This document shows positions 21,896 through 32,240 of a DNA stretch of 64,000 nt, piece by piece. Position numbers and translations under genes: made by a program. Within the stretch, counting starts at the first letter, position 1; every line of letters begins with the position of its first letter. Origin of the DNA: Mesostigma viride (taxonomy: Eukaryota; Streptophyta; Mesostigmatophyceae; Mesostigmatales; Mesostigmataceae); the NCBI GenBank assembly GCA_009746045.1, contig RPFO01000418.1, positions 1,640,833-1,704,832 on the forward strand, in the 5' to 3' direction. The notes below the pieces were generated by a model, which was not told where the DNA came from, did not search any database, and saw only the letters and a program-made list of their open reading frames with translations.

Positions 21896-24800
21896 TCAGA
21901 GCCTACCCCTCCGGCTGAGAGCTCGCTGCCGTCCCCGCCCCCACCGGACCCTGAGCTGTATTTCGAGGCCCTTCCGGGCCGCTGGGTGTCGCGATCAAGT
22001 TACCCGGGTGGCGTTGTGCAGCCGGCCCTTCAGGCCCAACATGCGGGCTTAGTCAGGGCGGCCCTCTTCGGGGTCACGTGGTATGGTCCTTCCCCTGATG
22101 AGCCGCACCAGCTTGTCCTGCACGGGTTCGACGATGCCGGACACTGTTTGTTGGGGTGTGGTTCCAGCTGTCCCGCCTTGGGACAGATAGATGCGGTTCT
22201 CCGGTGCTGCCGTGTGTTCTCCTACCTCTCTACCCCTGTGGGCCGTACCTGCCTACGGAAGGTGTTCCCTTGGCTTCCGGCTGAGGGTGATGCTGAGGTA
22301 GATGAGAACCCCTGTGACCTTTTACGGGCCGTAGAATTCATGGAGATAGCTGATCAGTCGGCGGGACTAGCGGTTAGTGGTCCTGCCCCTTCGGGCGCCC
22401 CAGCCGAGGTACATTATACTCCAGATTATTCTGCCTCGAGCGCTGCGTCCGCCTCCTCGGCGTCTGTTCCTCCCTCTCCGGTCCCGTCGTCCCCTCGGTC
22501 GACCCGGGGTGTTGCAGTAGAGCCTACCCCTTCGGGTTTGCCTGATCCTCTTTCGGCGACGGTCTCGGCTATGCAGGCTCAGATCCAGTCCCTGACCACG
22601 GCGTTCGGGGCCTTCCTGGCGGCCCAAGCGCAGACTCCGGCCACGCCAGGTGGGGTGTCTGTGGTGTCCGCGCCCCCTACCCCTTTGGTTGCTTCGGCAC
22701 CTGTGGTTTCGCCGGCGCCCCCTACCCCTTCGGTTGCTGCGGCTCCGACACCTCCGGTTGCCTCCGTGCCTGCGGCCGACGTTCCCGCGCCTCGGCGCGA
22801 GTCTTCAGCCCCTTCGGCTGTGCCCGCCGTCGCCCCCTCTGGGCCGTCCGCTGCGCCCTCACAGCCAGTTCGTGGTTTCTTCAGCGACACGGGCGATCAT
22901 CCCAGGCTTTGGGAGGGTGGTCCCCCGCAGAGGATCCCGGTGCCCGACTGGAGCTTGGATGGTAACCAATCTTATGCCGGGCTGCCTGTCCCTACGGGCC
23001 CTATCTTCAATATGTGGCCTGAGGGTGCACCGGCAACGGAGACCGGCGCGCCTGCGTCGATGGCGGGTCCATCAAGTTTCGTTTAAGTGGCCAGCCGGAG
23101 CGGCTGCTTAGGTTTTAGCGGGCAAGTGTTCGAAGCGCGTCATTGGTGAATTACTAGGGAACTTGGGTTTCCCCGCGAAACTCCAACCGCACGTTCAGAT
23201 TTCCAAATCTCAAGTAAAGTTCGGCGCAACTTTCTGAACGGGGGCAGTTGACGAGCAGCATTCCTCCGGACGAATGAATTGCGTTCCATACTTGCGCAAA
23301 ATTTTGAAAGGTAGCTTGCGTGCAGCCCTACTAAAATTTGCGCGCACGTTCAGATTTCCAAATCTCAAGTAAATTTCGGCGGAACATTCTGAACGGGGGT
23401 AGTTGGCGGGCAGCGTTCCTCCAGACGAATGAAATGCGTTCCATACTAGCGCAAAATTTTGAAAGGTAGCTTGCGTGCAGCCCTACTAAAATTTGCGCGA
23501 AGTGTGGGACTGAAAATTCGTAACGGAAAATTTTTGGTAGTTGCCGTCACTTCCTCTTGTGCAAACGTGTGGGAGTGAAAATTCGTAACGGAAACGTTTT
23601 GGTAGTTGCCGTCACTTCATTTTGCGCGAGTGTTGGGCTGAAAATTCGTAACGGAAACTTTTTGGTAGTTGGCGTCACTTCCTTTGGTTCGACTGAAAAT
23701 TCGCTGAAATTCACTGAATTCGTACCGTAGCCTAATTTTTAGTACCTCGAAGTGACGGGGCACCTAAAAATTTGCCCACAAGTACACTTGGCAGCGCGCT
23801 CACTGGGAAAAATTGTACAGCCGCTCCGGCGGGCCACTTGAACGAATTGTAATGCGTCACGGCCCTCTCTGGCTTCGGGTCCGGCGCGACCTCCTGTTTT
23901 ACCAGTGCCCCCTGCGTCGGTGTCGGCTCCTGCCCCTGCGTCGGCCCCTGCTTCGGTCCCTGCTCCTTCGGCCTCGCGGTCATTGGCCGCGGTTGTTCGG
24001 TCCACCGGTCAGGATCCTCGCGTCACCCGCGCTGCCGATTCCCTCCGGGAGTTGTCCCAGGGTGATCGGTACAGGGCCCCTTCTGTGGTGCATGCGACGC
24101 CGGAGTCGCGCGACACGCCCATTCCTGGGTATGGTATGTCCGCACTCGCCTGCCGACAGTGTGACCTGCCGCGCGCCTCTGCTGAGCTTGCCATCTCCCC
24201 CATGTCCTACGGGTTCTCCCAGGTGTGTCGGGCGCCCCGGGATCGTGGCCTACCCATTGAGACTGATCGGCCTCCCTTCGACATGGTTATTTTAGCTGAT
24301 CCGGTGTTCGAGGGTGAGATCCTGGTCCGGCGCGTTCTGTATCGCTGGGCTAGGCGCCACAACGACTTGGACACCTACGGTGGGTTCCAGTGGGCTTACC
24401 CTCCCCCTCTGGGCATTATGGCTTCGGATGCCCTTACAGTAGAGTTTCCTGCGGTGCCGGGTGCTGCGTACACTACGGTCCTCCAGCCCATCCTTGAGTG
24501 GGATGCCCGTCGCCCGGCGCCTATCCCGGGCCAGGGTCTAGACTCCCGCGGTCACCCTCCTCCTCGGGCCAGCGACTACCTAGAGACATTCGGGTCGCGA
24601 CAGTGTGTACGTCGGTGGCGCTCCCGCGAGGTTCGGCACATCCGGTTGTGGCCGTCCAACGTGGAGCCCCTGGTGGACCTGTTCTTCCCGACGGGTATGC
24701 GCCCTCGGATCCGGTACCATCGCCTCCTCCTGCGGGCCCTTTGCCTGATCGCGGTAGAACCTTTCCTTCGCCTCTTTGCCTGTGGCTTTCTGGACTGGGC

Positions 24801-24990
24801 CCGTGGCCAGGTCGTCCTCACGCAGCATAGGTATTACTGGGCCTTCCTGGGCCTCTTTCCTGACGGCGTGTGGGCCGATGTTTTCCTCACTGTAGATAGG
24901 CATGACAATGTCGAGGATGTGGCCCACTACCAGGCCTACCTGGAGGTCCTGCTGGCCTCTCGTGGCACTTATCAGACGGATGGCCACTAG
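21893..24990 (+). CDS. ORF-X: large unknown third ORF in env position
   Basis: 770 codons once the 785-bp insertion (23070-23854) is removed, starting 76 nt after pol. N-terminal ~170 residues are compact and Cys-containing (LHGFDDAGHCLLGCGSSC, RVFSYLSTPVGRTCL, FPWLPAEGDAEVDENPCD). A Pro/Ala/Ser-rich linker encloses a short coiled-coil-like stretch (LSATVSAMQAQIQSLTTAF). After SQPVRGFFSDTGDHPRLW comes a well-conserved C-terminal ~330-residue domain (CRQCDLPRASAEL, RPPFDMVILADPVF, DTYGGFQWAYPPPLGIM, GQVVLTQHRYYWAFLGLFP). No signal peptide, transmembrane segment or known enzyme motif was seen, so it is not an obvious envelope protein. The same ORF, decayed, is in the outer element, so it is a family feature rather than captured noise. 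Confidence 0.75.
23070..23854. mobile_element. 785-bp TIR element, copy 1 (no TSD)
   Basis: Ends CATCAAGTTTCGTTTAAGTG and, inverted, CATTACAATTCGTTCAAGTG, both continuing into GGCC-GCCGGAGCGGCTG: imperfect TIRs of about 37 bp. The outer element shows the empty site GGGTC-CGTCACGG; the insertion splits it with neither duplication nor loss. Interior has tandem sub-repeats (CGTTCAGATTTCCAAATCTC twice; TGAAAATTCGTAACGGAAA three times) and no coding frame. A second copy of identical length is at 42348-43132, about 99% alike by eye. Confidence 0.85.
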
Positions 24991-25356
24991 ATAGAGGGCC
25001 TTAGGCCCGACCTGAGGGTGTTGTCCCTCCGGTATATAGAGTCGCCCTCATATTCTGGCCAGTTGGTTGGCTGTTCTTGGTCCTTAGCGCTGATGTGTTT
25101 ACTCTGTGTGTCCTGCCCAGTGCCGTCCCCCCCCGGCCAGGACTCCGTTCCAGGCAGTTAGGGGAACCTCCCACTGCAGGCTTGGTGCTGGCTAACCCTA
25201 CACCACCCGGCGTGGTGGTGGAGACCGTGTGAACTATTGGTGCTTTGTATCTGGGATGGTCTATCGATTGTGTTGGTATGTGCTGGGTGCATTAGGTTTT
25301 TCCTACCCCTTTGGTTCCCTCCTCTCTGCGTAGGGAGAGGGCTCCCTACCTTTTGT

Positions 25357-25367
25357 GGGGGGGGAGG
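25357..25367 (+). promoter_or_regulatory. polypurine tract
   Basis: GGGGGGGGAGG immediately precedes the 3' LTR, the expected plus-strand primer. The outer element has the same tract at 27274-27284. Confidence 0.85.
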
Positions 25368-25939
25368 TGTTACGTCGCGTAACAATTCGTTGTAGTTACG
25401 GACGTAAATTAGGTCCTTGGCCTCGGCTGTTCTTAGGTTACGTGCAGTTCTAGTTTGGACATGATTGTCCCCGTAACAGTACTGTGGTATATTGGGTGCC
25501 TTTGGGCGCCGCGCCGCGTACTTTATTAGTGGTCCTTATCCTTTTGTAGAATGTAGTGGACCGGCGTGCATTCTGTGCACCTGCTTGTGTTTCTGTGTCT
25601 CGGCAGGCGAGGGCCAGATCGGCCCGAGTCTGTTGGACCGTTGGTGACCATTTATGCACGTTCCACTCCGTGCGTGGTCACTCGGCGTGTGTTAAATGAA
25701 TTAACACATATAGGCTTGGGTCACGGCAGTGTAGTTGTGTTTCCTTCCTCTTTTCCTGGAGTAAACGGGTTTGATTAAATGGCCTATGGCATATTACAGT
25801 AGTACATATGTAAATGCATTGAGATCTGGTTCGTCTCGGTCGTCTTTCGCTAGGGGTGTAAATAGAAGCGGCCTCACTAGTTTAGGTAGTATCAGGACAG
25901 GTAGAGGTAGAGGTGGCGGCCGAGGCTTGCGGCGTAACA
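25368..25939 (+). repeat. 3' LTR of inner element
   Basis: 572 bp, same ends as 12622-13193. Differences noticed by eye: A/C near 25590 and T/G near 25729. Followed by the right TSD CCGCG (25940-25944). Confidence 0.95.
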
Positions 25940-25944
25940 CCGCG

Positions 25945-26910
25945 CTGCTGATTCCCTCCGGGAGTTGTCCCAGGGTGATCGGGACAGGGCCCCTTCTGTG
26001 GTGCATGCGACGCCGGAGACGCGCGACACGCCCGTTCCTGGGTATGGTATGTCCGCACTCGCCTGCCGACAGTGTGACCTGCCGCGCGCCTCCGCCGAGC
26101 TTGCCATCTCGTCCATGTCCTACGGGTTCTCCCAGGTGTGTCGGGCTCCGCGGGACCGTGGCCTACCCATTGAGACTGATCGGCCCCCTTTTGACATGGT
26201 TATTTTAGCTGATCCTGTGTTCCAGGGTGAGATCCTGGTTCGGCGCGTTCTGTATCGCTGGCCGGGCTAGGCGCCACAACGACTTGGACACCTACGGTGG
26301 GTTCCAGTGGGCTTACCCTCCGCCTCTGGGCATTATGGCTTCGGATGCCCTTACGGTAGAGTTTCCTGCGGTACCGGGTGCTACGTACAGCACGGTCCTC
26401 CAGCCCATCCTTGAGTGGGATGCCCGTCGTCCGGCGCCCATCCCGGGCCAGGGTCTAGACTCCCGTGGCCACCCTCCTCCTCGGGCCAGCGACTACCTAG
26501 AGACATTCGGGTCGCGACAGTGTGCTCGTCGGTGGCGCTCCCGAGAGGTTCGGCACATCCGGATGTGGCCGTCCAACGTGGAGCCCCTGGTGGATCTGTT
26601 CTTCCCGACGGGTTTGCGCCCTCGGATCCGGTACCATCGCCTCCTCCTGCGGGCCCTCTGTTTGATCGCGGTACTAGAGCCTTTCCTTCGCCTCTTTGCC
26701 TGTGGCTTCCTGGACTGGGCCCGTGGCCAGGTCGTTCTTACGCAGCATAGGTATTACTGGGCCTTTCTGGGCCTTTTTCCTGACGGCGTGTGGGCCGATG
26801 TTTTCCTCACTGTAGATAGGCATGACAATGTCGAGGATGTGGCCCACTACCAGGCCTACCTGGAGGTCCTGCTGGCCTCTCGTGGCACTTATCAGACGGA
26901 TGGCCACTAG
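25945..26910 (+). pseudogene. ORF-X of the outer element, C-terminal part
   Basis: Continues the ORF interrupted at 12621: LSQGDRDRAPSVVHATPE, DTYGGFQWAYPPPLGIM and a C-terminus identical to the inner copy (EVLLASRGTYQTDGH). A one- or two-base indel at ~26263 (RWPG stop versus RWARRHND) breaks the frame. Between its stop and the LTR lie 374 nt of non-coding 3' region also present in the inner copy (24991-25367). Confidence 0.85.
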
Positions 26911-27284
26911 ATAGAGGGCCTTAGGCCCGACCTGAGGGTGTTGTCCCTCCGGTATATAGAGTCGCCCTCATATTCTGGCCAGTTGATTGGCTGTTCTTGG
27001 TCCTTGGTACTGATGTGTTTACTCTGTGTGTCCTGCCCAGTGCCGTCCCCCCCCGGCAAGGACTCCGTTCCCGGCAGTTAGGGGAATCTCCCACCAGGCT
27101 TGGTGCTGGCTAACCCTACACCACCCGGCGTGGTGGTGGAGACCGTGTGAACTATTGGTGCTTTGTATCTGGGATGGTCTATCGATTGTGTTGGTGTGTG
27201 CTGGGTGCATTAGGTTTTTCCTACCCCTTTGGTTTCCTCCCTGTGCGTAGGGAGAGGGCTCCCTACCTTTTGTGGGGGGGGAGG

Positions 27285-27857
27285 TGTTACGTCGCGTAAC
27301 AATTCGTTGTAGTTACGGACGTAAATTAGGTCCTTGGCCTCGGTTGTCCCTAGGTTTACGTGCAGTTCTAGTTTGGACACGATTGTCCCCGTAACAGTAC
27401 CGTGGTACATTGGGTGCCTTTGGGCGCCGCGCCGCGTACTTTATTAGTGGTCCTTATCCTTTTGTAGAATGTAGTGGACCGGCGTGCATTCTGTGCACCT
27501 GCTTGTGTTTCTGTGTTTCTGAAGGCGAGGGCCATGTCGGCCCGAGTCTGTTGGACCGTTGGTGACCATTTATGCACGTTGGACTCTTTGTGTGGCCACT
27601 CGGCGTGTGTTAAATGAATTAACACATATTAGCTTGGGTCACGGCAGTGTAGTTGTGTTTCCTTCCTCTATTCCTGGAGTAAACGGGTTTGTGTAAATGG
27701 CTTATGGCGTATTACAGTAGCACATACGTAAATGCATTGAGATCTGGATCGTCTCGTTCGTCTTTCGCTAGGGGTTTAACTAGAGGCGGCCTTACTAGTC
27801 TAGGTAGTATCAGGACAGGTAGAGGTAGAGGTGGCGGTAGAGGCTTGCGGCGTAACA
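27285..27857 (+). repeat. 3' LTR of outer element
   Basis: 573 bp, TGTTACG...CGTAACA, visibly more diverged from the inner LTRs than they are from each other, so the outer insertion is older. Its 5' partner is not in the window. LINE-D sequence begins immediately after. Confidence 0.9.
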
Positions 27858-28395
27858 GTTGGGTGAGTAGAGGGCGGCCCCATCCGCGTCCTCGCACTTG
27901 ATGGCGGAGTGGGGAAAGACCGACCGAACCATGGCACCCACCACCCGGAGGAGAGCGGTATGGAGATAGAGGAACCAGTTCTGGTTCTGCTGGCCACCCA
28001 TGCACGCGATGTAGTGCGTCCCAGTAGTATCCAGAGCAAGCCCGCAGCCGCCGCAGGACGCACCCGCCGTGATGAGAGGTTGCGGGGCAAAGAGTTAAGA
28101 GCTGGTGGCGGAGAGCGATGGCGTAAAGGGCCGGAACCAGCGTGAACAAAGGGCTCATGGGGAGGGCACGCAGGAATGCGGACCCCACGCTCCCCTCAAG
28201 GGAAACGGAGTGAAGCCAAGCCTTCCCCTGATCGTTCAAGCTCGCATGCAGACCCATCCAGTCGGCACAGTGTAGTATACCCGCGTAGGTCTTTTGTTGT
28301 TTTTCATGAACGCAGGCAGGGAAGACACTAGGACTGACGACAGTGGACACGCCGGGCGTGCCCCGGGGCAGGCGACGGTGGACGGCCTGAGCAGT
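27858..28395 (-). pseudogene. LINE-D ORF2 fragment with CCHC knuckle
   Basis: Minus-strand copy of 56330-56870: the block around [35 protein letters not shown], a C-x2-C-x8-H-x4-C motif (CGSCG...THYIAC), then QNWFLYLHTALLRVV and KCEDADGAALYSPN. Such a knuckle precedes the restriction-like endonuclease in R2-type LINEs. The fragment is cut at the start of the nuclease and is frameshifted. Confidence 0.7.
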
Positions 28396-28530
28396 TATAT
28401 GTATGGCCTACCCTGCACATATGTGAGGTTATACCTTGTGCAGCTGGCGTGATCCTTATAGATGTCCGTATCAGATTACTATTATTAATTTCTTTAGGGT
28501 TATTCTCCCAGTTATCGGGTTTTTCCTTAT

Positions 28531-28624
28531 GTTGCATGCCCATCTCACCTCCGTAATCTATCATTCTCAATGAATATATATTCATTGAGAATGATAGATT
28601 ACGGAGGTGAGATGGGCATGCAAC
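28531..28624. repeat. perfect 94-bp palindrome
   Basis: 47-bp arms centred between 28577 and 28578, no spacer. The left arm continues a sequence found once, not inverted, at 57600-57759. The right arm runs into the LINE-D nuclease ORF. Confidence 0.95.
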
Positions 28625-29110
28625 ACTATATATATGTGATCCGGTCCGAGGATGCGGATGGCGCTGCCTTCTATTCCCCCAACCACCGGCCTGACATCGT
28701 GGTGCTGGACTTTGAGGGGGGTGGCCGGCATCTGCTTATCGACGTTTCGGTGGCGCGGCCCTTGGCTCTTAGCCACGTGGCTGGGGCCTCCCTCACGGCA
28801 GGTTACACGGCGGACCGGGCGGAGCGGGCCAAGCTCCTGGCCTACGGCGACGTCGGGCACCATCGTGTGGTGCCCTTTGTCCTGGAGGAGTTTGGGGCCA
28901 TGGGGCCCCTGACCTCCGCCTTCTTCAAGGATCGAGTGTTGCCGGCTCCGGGAGGACTGGCTGGACCTGGAGGGCCAGCGGGCCCCATGGTCGGCGCGGA
29001 CCTGGACGTCATATTGGCGTCAGCGCTTGTCGGTGGCGCTGACTCGGGCCATGGCTGACATCATGCTCCGCCGTACGCGGGCTGATTTTGCGGTGCAGCA
29101 GGGCTATTAG
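28625..29110 (+). pseudogene. LINE-D restriction-like endonuclease domain
   Basis: Reads RSEDADGAAFYSPNHRPDIV, LLIDVSVARPLAL, AERAKLLAYGDVG and VPFVLEEFGAMGPL: a PD-(D/E)xK-type arrangement (PD, then IDVS, then K-x3-Y) as in C-terminal nucleases of RLE-class LINEs. A frameshift near 28990 separates the C-terminal YWRQRLSVALTRAMAD block, which ends at TAG 29110. 29111-29271 is its 3' UTR, with no gene. Confidence 0.75.
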
Positions 29111-29271
29111 GTTCCTCCCGTTAGGCGTTTCCATTGGTCTTATCGTAGTATAGAGCTTTGACATGGCTCTGTATATAGGTTTATAGCTGGGCGTTTGCTT
29201 TGGTTTGAGTGATTTCACTATGCTGTAAGTTATTATATTATTAATATATATTTTAATATATATGTGAGGTT

Positions 29272-31300
29272 GTGATTAATTAATTAATTAATTAAACTCG
29301 TGCTCCCGTTGGGGAGTCACGGAGCACCGAAGTGCTTTTAATCCCTGTGTGAGTGTGTGTGCACAACGCTAGGAGAAAGGGCAGAGACCCCCAGTCTCCT
29401 TCATGCCAAAGGCATGCCACAGCTGCATTCGGGCACGTTAGCTAAACGGACACGCTAACGATCCGGCAATCTGTGGGTGCAATAAGACCCATGTGAGCAT
29501 TGCATAACATGGAGCGTGGGCGAGTAAACTGATCATAGCCAAGACATAGCATGGCTGTACAACAAGGACTAAGCTAAGGCTACATGGCTGGTTGTGTACT
29601 CGTGCGTTAGCGGTGCACGTGACTAGGTATGTTGGCACGGCTAGGCAAACGTTCTAAGCATGGCTGCCATGGCGGCAGTGACTACCAATGGATACAAGCT
29701 AGGGCTATTAGCTAGTCTAGCCCGCGGGGGGCGTCCACATCTTGTGGTTGATCATCCGGTCCCCGCCCCTCCAGTACACCTTGGGCTTCTGGGGGTCCTG
29801 CTTATGGCGGAGGTATTCCGGCCACAGGTCGCGTCGCTGCTGTTGCTGACCGGGGGTCAGGTCGTCGTCCAGCGTCCAGGTGAGGTCGTGCAACCGCTTG
29901 CGACGAGAGAGGAACCGCTGCTTATCCTCAGGGGAGGGCGGGAAGGTGAGCAGGACTGGTGGGGGAGCCGCCTTGTCCCGTGAGTGGGGAAGGCGGTGAC
30001 ACCCACGCAGTTCTACCTCACCTACCAGGCCCATGAGGGTAAGGAGCTGGTCCTTGAGCTCGTCGGCAAGGGAGGTTGACGTCTCACCTGGCTTCTGGGG
30101 GAAACGACGCAGCACCACTCGGCACTCGCGGCGGGCGCGGTCGGTGGCCTCCCGTTGTTCGGCCTGGCGGTGGTCCTCCAGCTCCTGGAGCTTCGTGGCG
30201 ATGGCGTCGGTGGTGGAGGCGGTCGCTGACCGCAGCAGGTCCGCATAGGAGAGGGGCGGGAGGTCGCCAGCATCCAGCCGGGGTGGCTGGGATGCGATGG
30301 TGGCCGTCTGCTCCGCTATCTTTGGGATCTGTGAGGCCAGGGCCTCGGTGTGAGCGGTGATGGCTTCAAGCTTCTTCATGAGCACGCCGCACTTGCCCTC
30401 CACCTGGTTGAGGCGAGAGACAAGTGCAGCGTGCGTTTCAGATGCCTGCGCCGCGGTGTGCAGTGCCGTGAACTGGGGTTGGAGCTTGTGGACGACCTTG
30501 CATGGTTTCCACATTGGAGACCCGGGCCTCCACCGTGTTGAGCGTCGTGTTCAGCGAGGTCAGCTTCTCGGCCAACGGCCAGGTCACGTGCTCCTCCAGC
30601 ACTGCTCGGATGTCATCCTTGCAGAGGGAGGAAGCCGATGTGGCTGTCGGCCCCGCAGGCTGGGCTGGGGCGCGGATCTTGGCGGCGATTTTGGCCATAG
30701 GTAGCTGGTAGAAGCTGCACAGGATGGCGAGGCGGTGGAGGTCTCCCCTGGTAAAGAACCCCTCCAGGTTCTCGTCGGGGATGGGCCCTGTGGCCCCATG
30801 GAGCTTGCGTTCCTGTGCCAAGAAACGCACTATTTCGGCGCATTCTTCTGTGGACAGCTCTAGCCAGTGCTGAAAAGAAAAAAGGCGGTCGGGATCAGGT
30901 AGGTACCTGCGCCATTTGTGTTCGTGGCAGGGTTTCTTGGGCTCGGGCGAGGCGCTTGGCGATGGGTTTGCTGGCGATGGATTTGCGAGCCCAGCCGGCT
31001 GGGCAAGGACGATGGCAAGTGGGTTGGGCTGGGAGCCGGAAAGCTCCTTTTCCAAACCCCGTTTTGCTTTTGGGGTCGTCATAGCTGCAATTGTCACGTG
31101 CGTAACTTTGGCAATACTGCGTTTCAGCCGTAACCGATTATACTGGCGTGTGCGTCTCAAAAAAGCGCATCGAATGCAAGTGGTCTGACCGAATTTGGGG
31201 CTTAGATGCAAAAGATCTGAACCCCGCCGTCAGCCATACTGCCGTCAGCCATTTTGCTTGCGGGGTTGTGATATACCAACCCAAACGGCAACTCATGGAC
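29272..31300 (-). mobile_element. ORF1-only (HAL1-like) LINE element
   Basis: In minus orientation: ORF1 (31082-29717), about 420 nt of 3' UTR, the CTCCCCAACGGGAGCACGAG hairpin, and a (TTAA)n tail at 29276-29296. No RT lies between ORF1 and the tail. The copy at 35310-35974 has the same ORF1-to-3'UTR junction and the same tail, so the layout is a family property and not a private deletion. The 5' end is not precisely placed; 31300 is an estimate. Confidence 0.7.
29717..31082 (-). pseudogene. L1-type ORF1 RNA-binding protein, frameshifted
   Basis: Start ATG at 31082 (MTTPKAKRGLEKELSG). About 455 codons with one frameshift near 30500 (SNVETM to KVVHKLQPQF). N-terminal Pro/Ser-rich region, FSFQHWLELSTEECAEIVRF and GFFTRGDLHRLAILC, then a long heptad-like region (LVSRLNQVEGKCGVLMKKLE and TKLQELEDHRQAEQREA), an RRM-like segment (CRVVLRRFPQ ... 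VELRGCHRLP), and a basic C-terminal part (DKQRFLSRRKRLHDLTW, PKVYWRGGDR). Coiled coil, RRM and CTD in that order are the L1 ORF1 plan. It would bind element RNA. Assignment rests on architecture, not on a database match. Confidence 0.65.
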
Positions 31301-31469
31301 ATGCTTGGCCCCCAAGGACAGCCATTGGATATGGGTAGGTTGGATGGCATCTGGTTTGCAAAATTGTGAAGATCCAGCCGATTTATCGGCAGGATCTCGG
31401 CCCATTTAGGGGTTAACACATATGGTACGGTGGCTGGCTAGCAGCAGCCTGCAGGGCTAAATAAGGCAT

Positions 31470-31769
31470 TTATGTGCATCGCGAGTCACACCAAATACCC
31501 CGCAGCCTGCGACGTAATGCCTCCGGCGGCCTCTTGCACTCGCTCACTCTTGCCTCCTTCGCATACGTGGCGCCCATGATATGGCGGGTGCTAGCCTTGC
31601 TCGGGTGGTAGAACCGGACTATTTTGCATCCAAAAGTGTGCACGTCACTGAGCTTGTAGAAACCTGTCGCCTGCCCTTTCTTGTTGAGAGTCTGTTCTTT
31701 CACGATGTGTGTCCAGATAGTCTCGAATACGGCCTGCATCTCGTCGGCCCCATCATCATCGTGTTCCAT
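31470..31769 (-). CDS. hypothetical 99-residue ORF
   Basis: ATG at 31769 to a stop at 31470. Ordinary composition (FETIWTHIVKEQTLNKK, FYKLSDVHTFGCKIVRFYHP, RRLRGIWCDSRC). No family recognised, no neighbouring exon found. Possibly a transposon or gene fragment. The regions 31301-31469 and 31770-32100 show nothing else. Confidence 0.3.
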   Translation of the reverse strand: MEHDDDGADEMQAVFETIWTHIVKEQTLNKKGQATGFYKLSDVHTFGCKIVRFYHPSKASTRHIMGATYAKEARVSECKRPPEALRRRLRGIWCDSRCT

Positions 31770-32107
31770 AGTAGACCCACACCATCACCGCCGCTAGCCA
31801 TGGTGCCTGGATGTCAATTGCATGTGCTACGATTAAATGTTAGGTGCCAGATGCGCGCCCTTGTTGGCAGACAACATAACTTCGTCACCTAATTTCCTCG
31901 TCCTTCGTCTCCTAGACCCTAGTGCGACACGCAGCAATCTGCAGCAATGCACGTAAAAGTACAGTCGTACACGGCCATGCAGCTTGGCACCTGCATGCCC
32001 GTTTATTTGTCACGGAGGCACAGGTCGCCTCAGTCTATAGTTGCGGCTCCACGTGCCGTCCAAAATGATGCCAGATTCAAGCTACTTCGAACACGGTTCA
32101 TACGCAC

Positions 32108-32240
32108 AGAAATACGCGAAAAATACGCAAAAAATACGCAATACGCAAAAAATACGCCCGGCGTATTTTTTTGCCCAAATCTTGCGTATGGCGTATATAA
32201 TACGCATCGTACGGCGTATTATACGCCGTATGCCTAATAC
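32108..32240. repeat. AATACGC-rich palindromic cluster
   Basis: Repeated AAATACGC on one strand (32110-32157), then GCGTATT and GTATAC-like inverted copies, including TACGGCGTA-TTA-TACGCCGTA (about 32208-32228). A shorter block of the same character lies at 32605-32690 inside the LINE that follows. Confidence 0.7.

Larger units (their letters stand above)
12622..25939 (+). mobile_element. full-length Ty3/gypsy chromovirus (inner copy)
   Basis: 13,318 bp between LTR outer edges; about 10.8 kb once the two secondary insertions (18668-20427 plus its TSD, and 23070-23854) are discounted. Order: LTR, primer-binding site, a ~500-nt leader (13207-13707, no gene), hybrid-binding-domain ORF, gag, pol (protease, RT, RNase H, integrase, chromodomain), ORF-X, polypurine tract, LTR. 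The two LTRs differ at about two sites by eye, so insertion was recent. It nonetheless carries frameshifts in gag and in RT. It sits in ORF-X of a close relative. Confidence 0.9.

Noticed and set aside
29660-30711. Plus-strand ORFs over the ORF1 region
   Set aside because: They are antisense shadows of the minus-strand ORF1, which has coherent domains and a second homologous copy.
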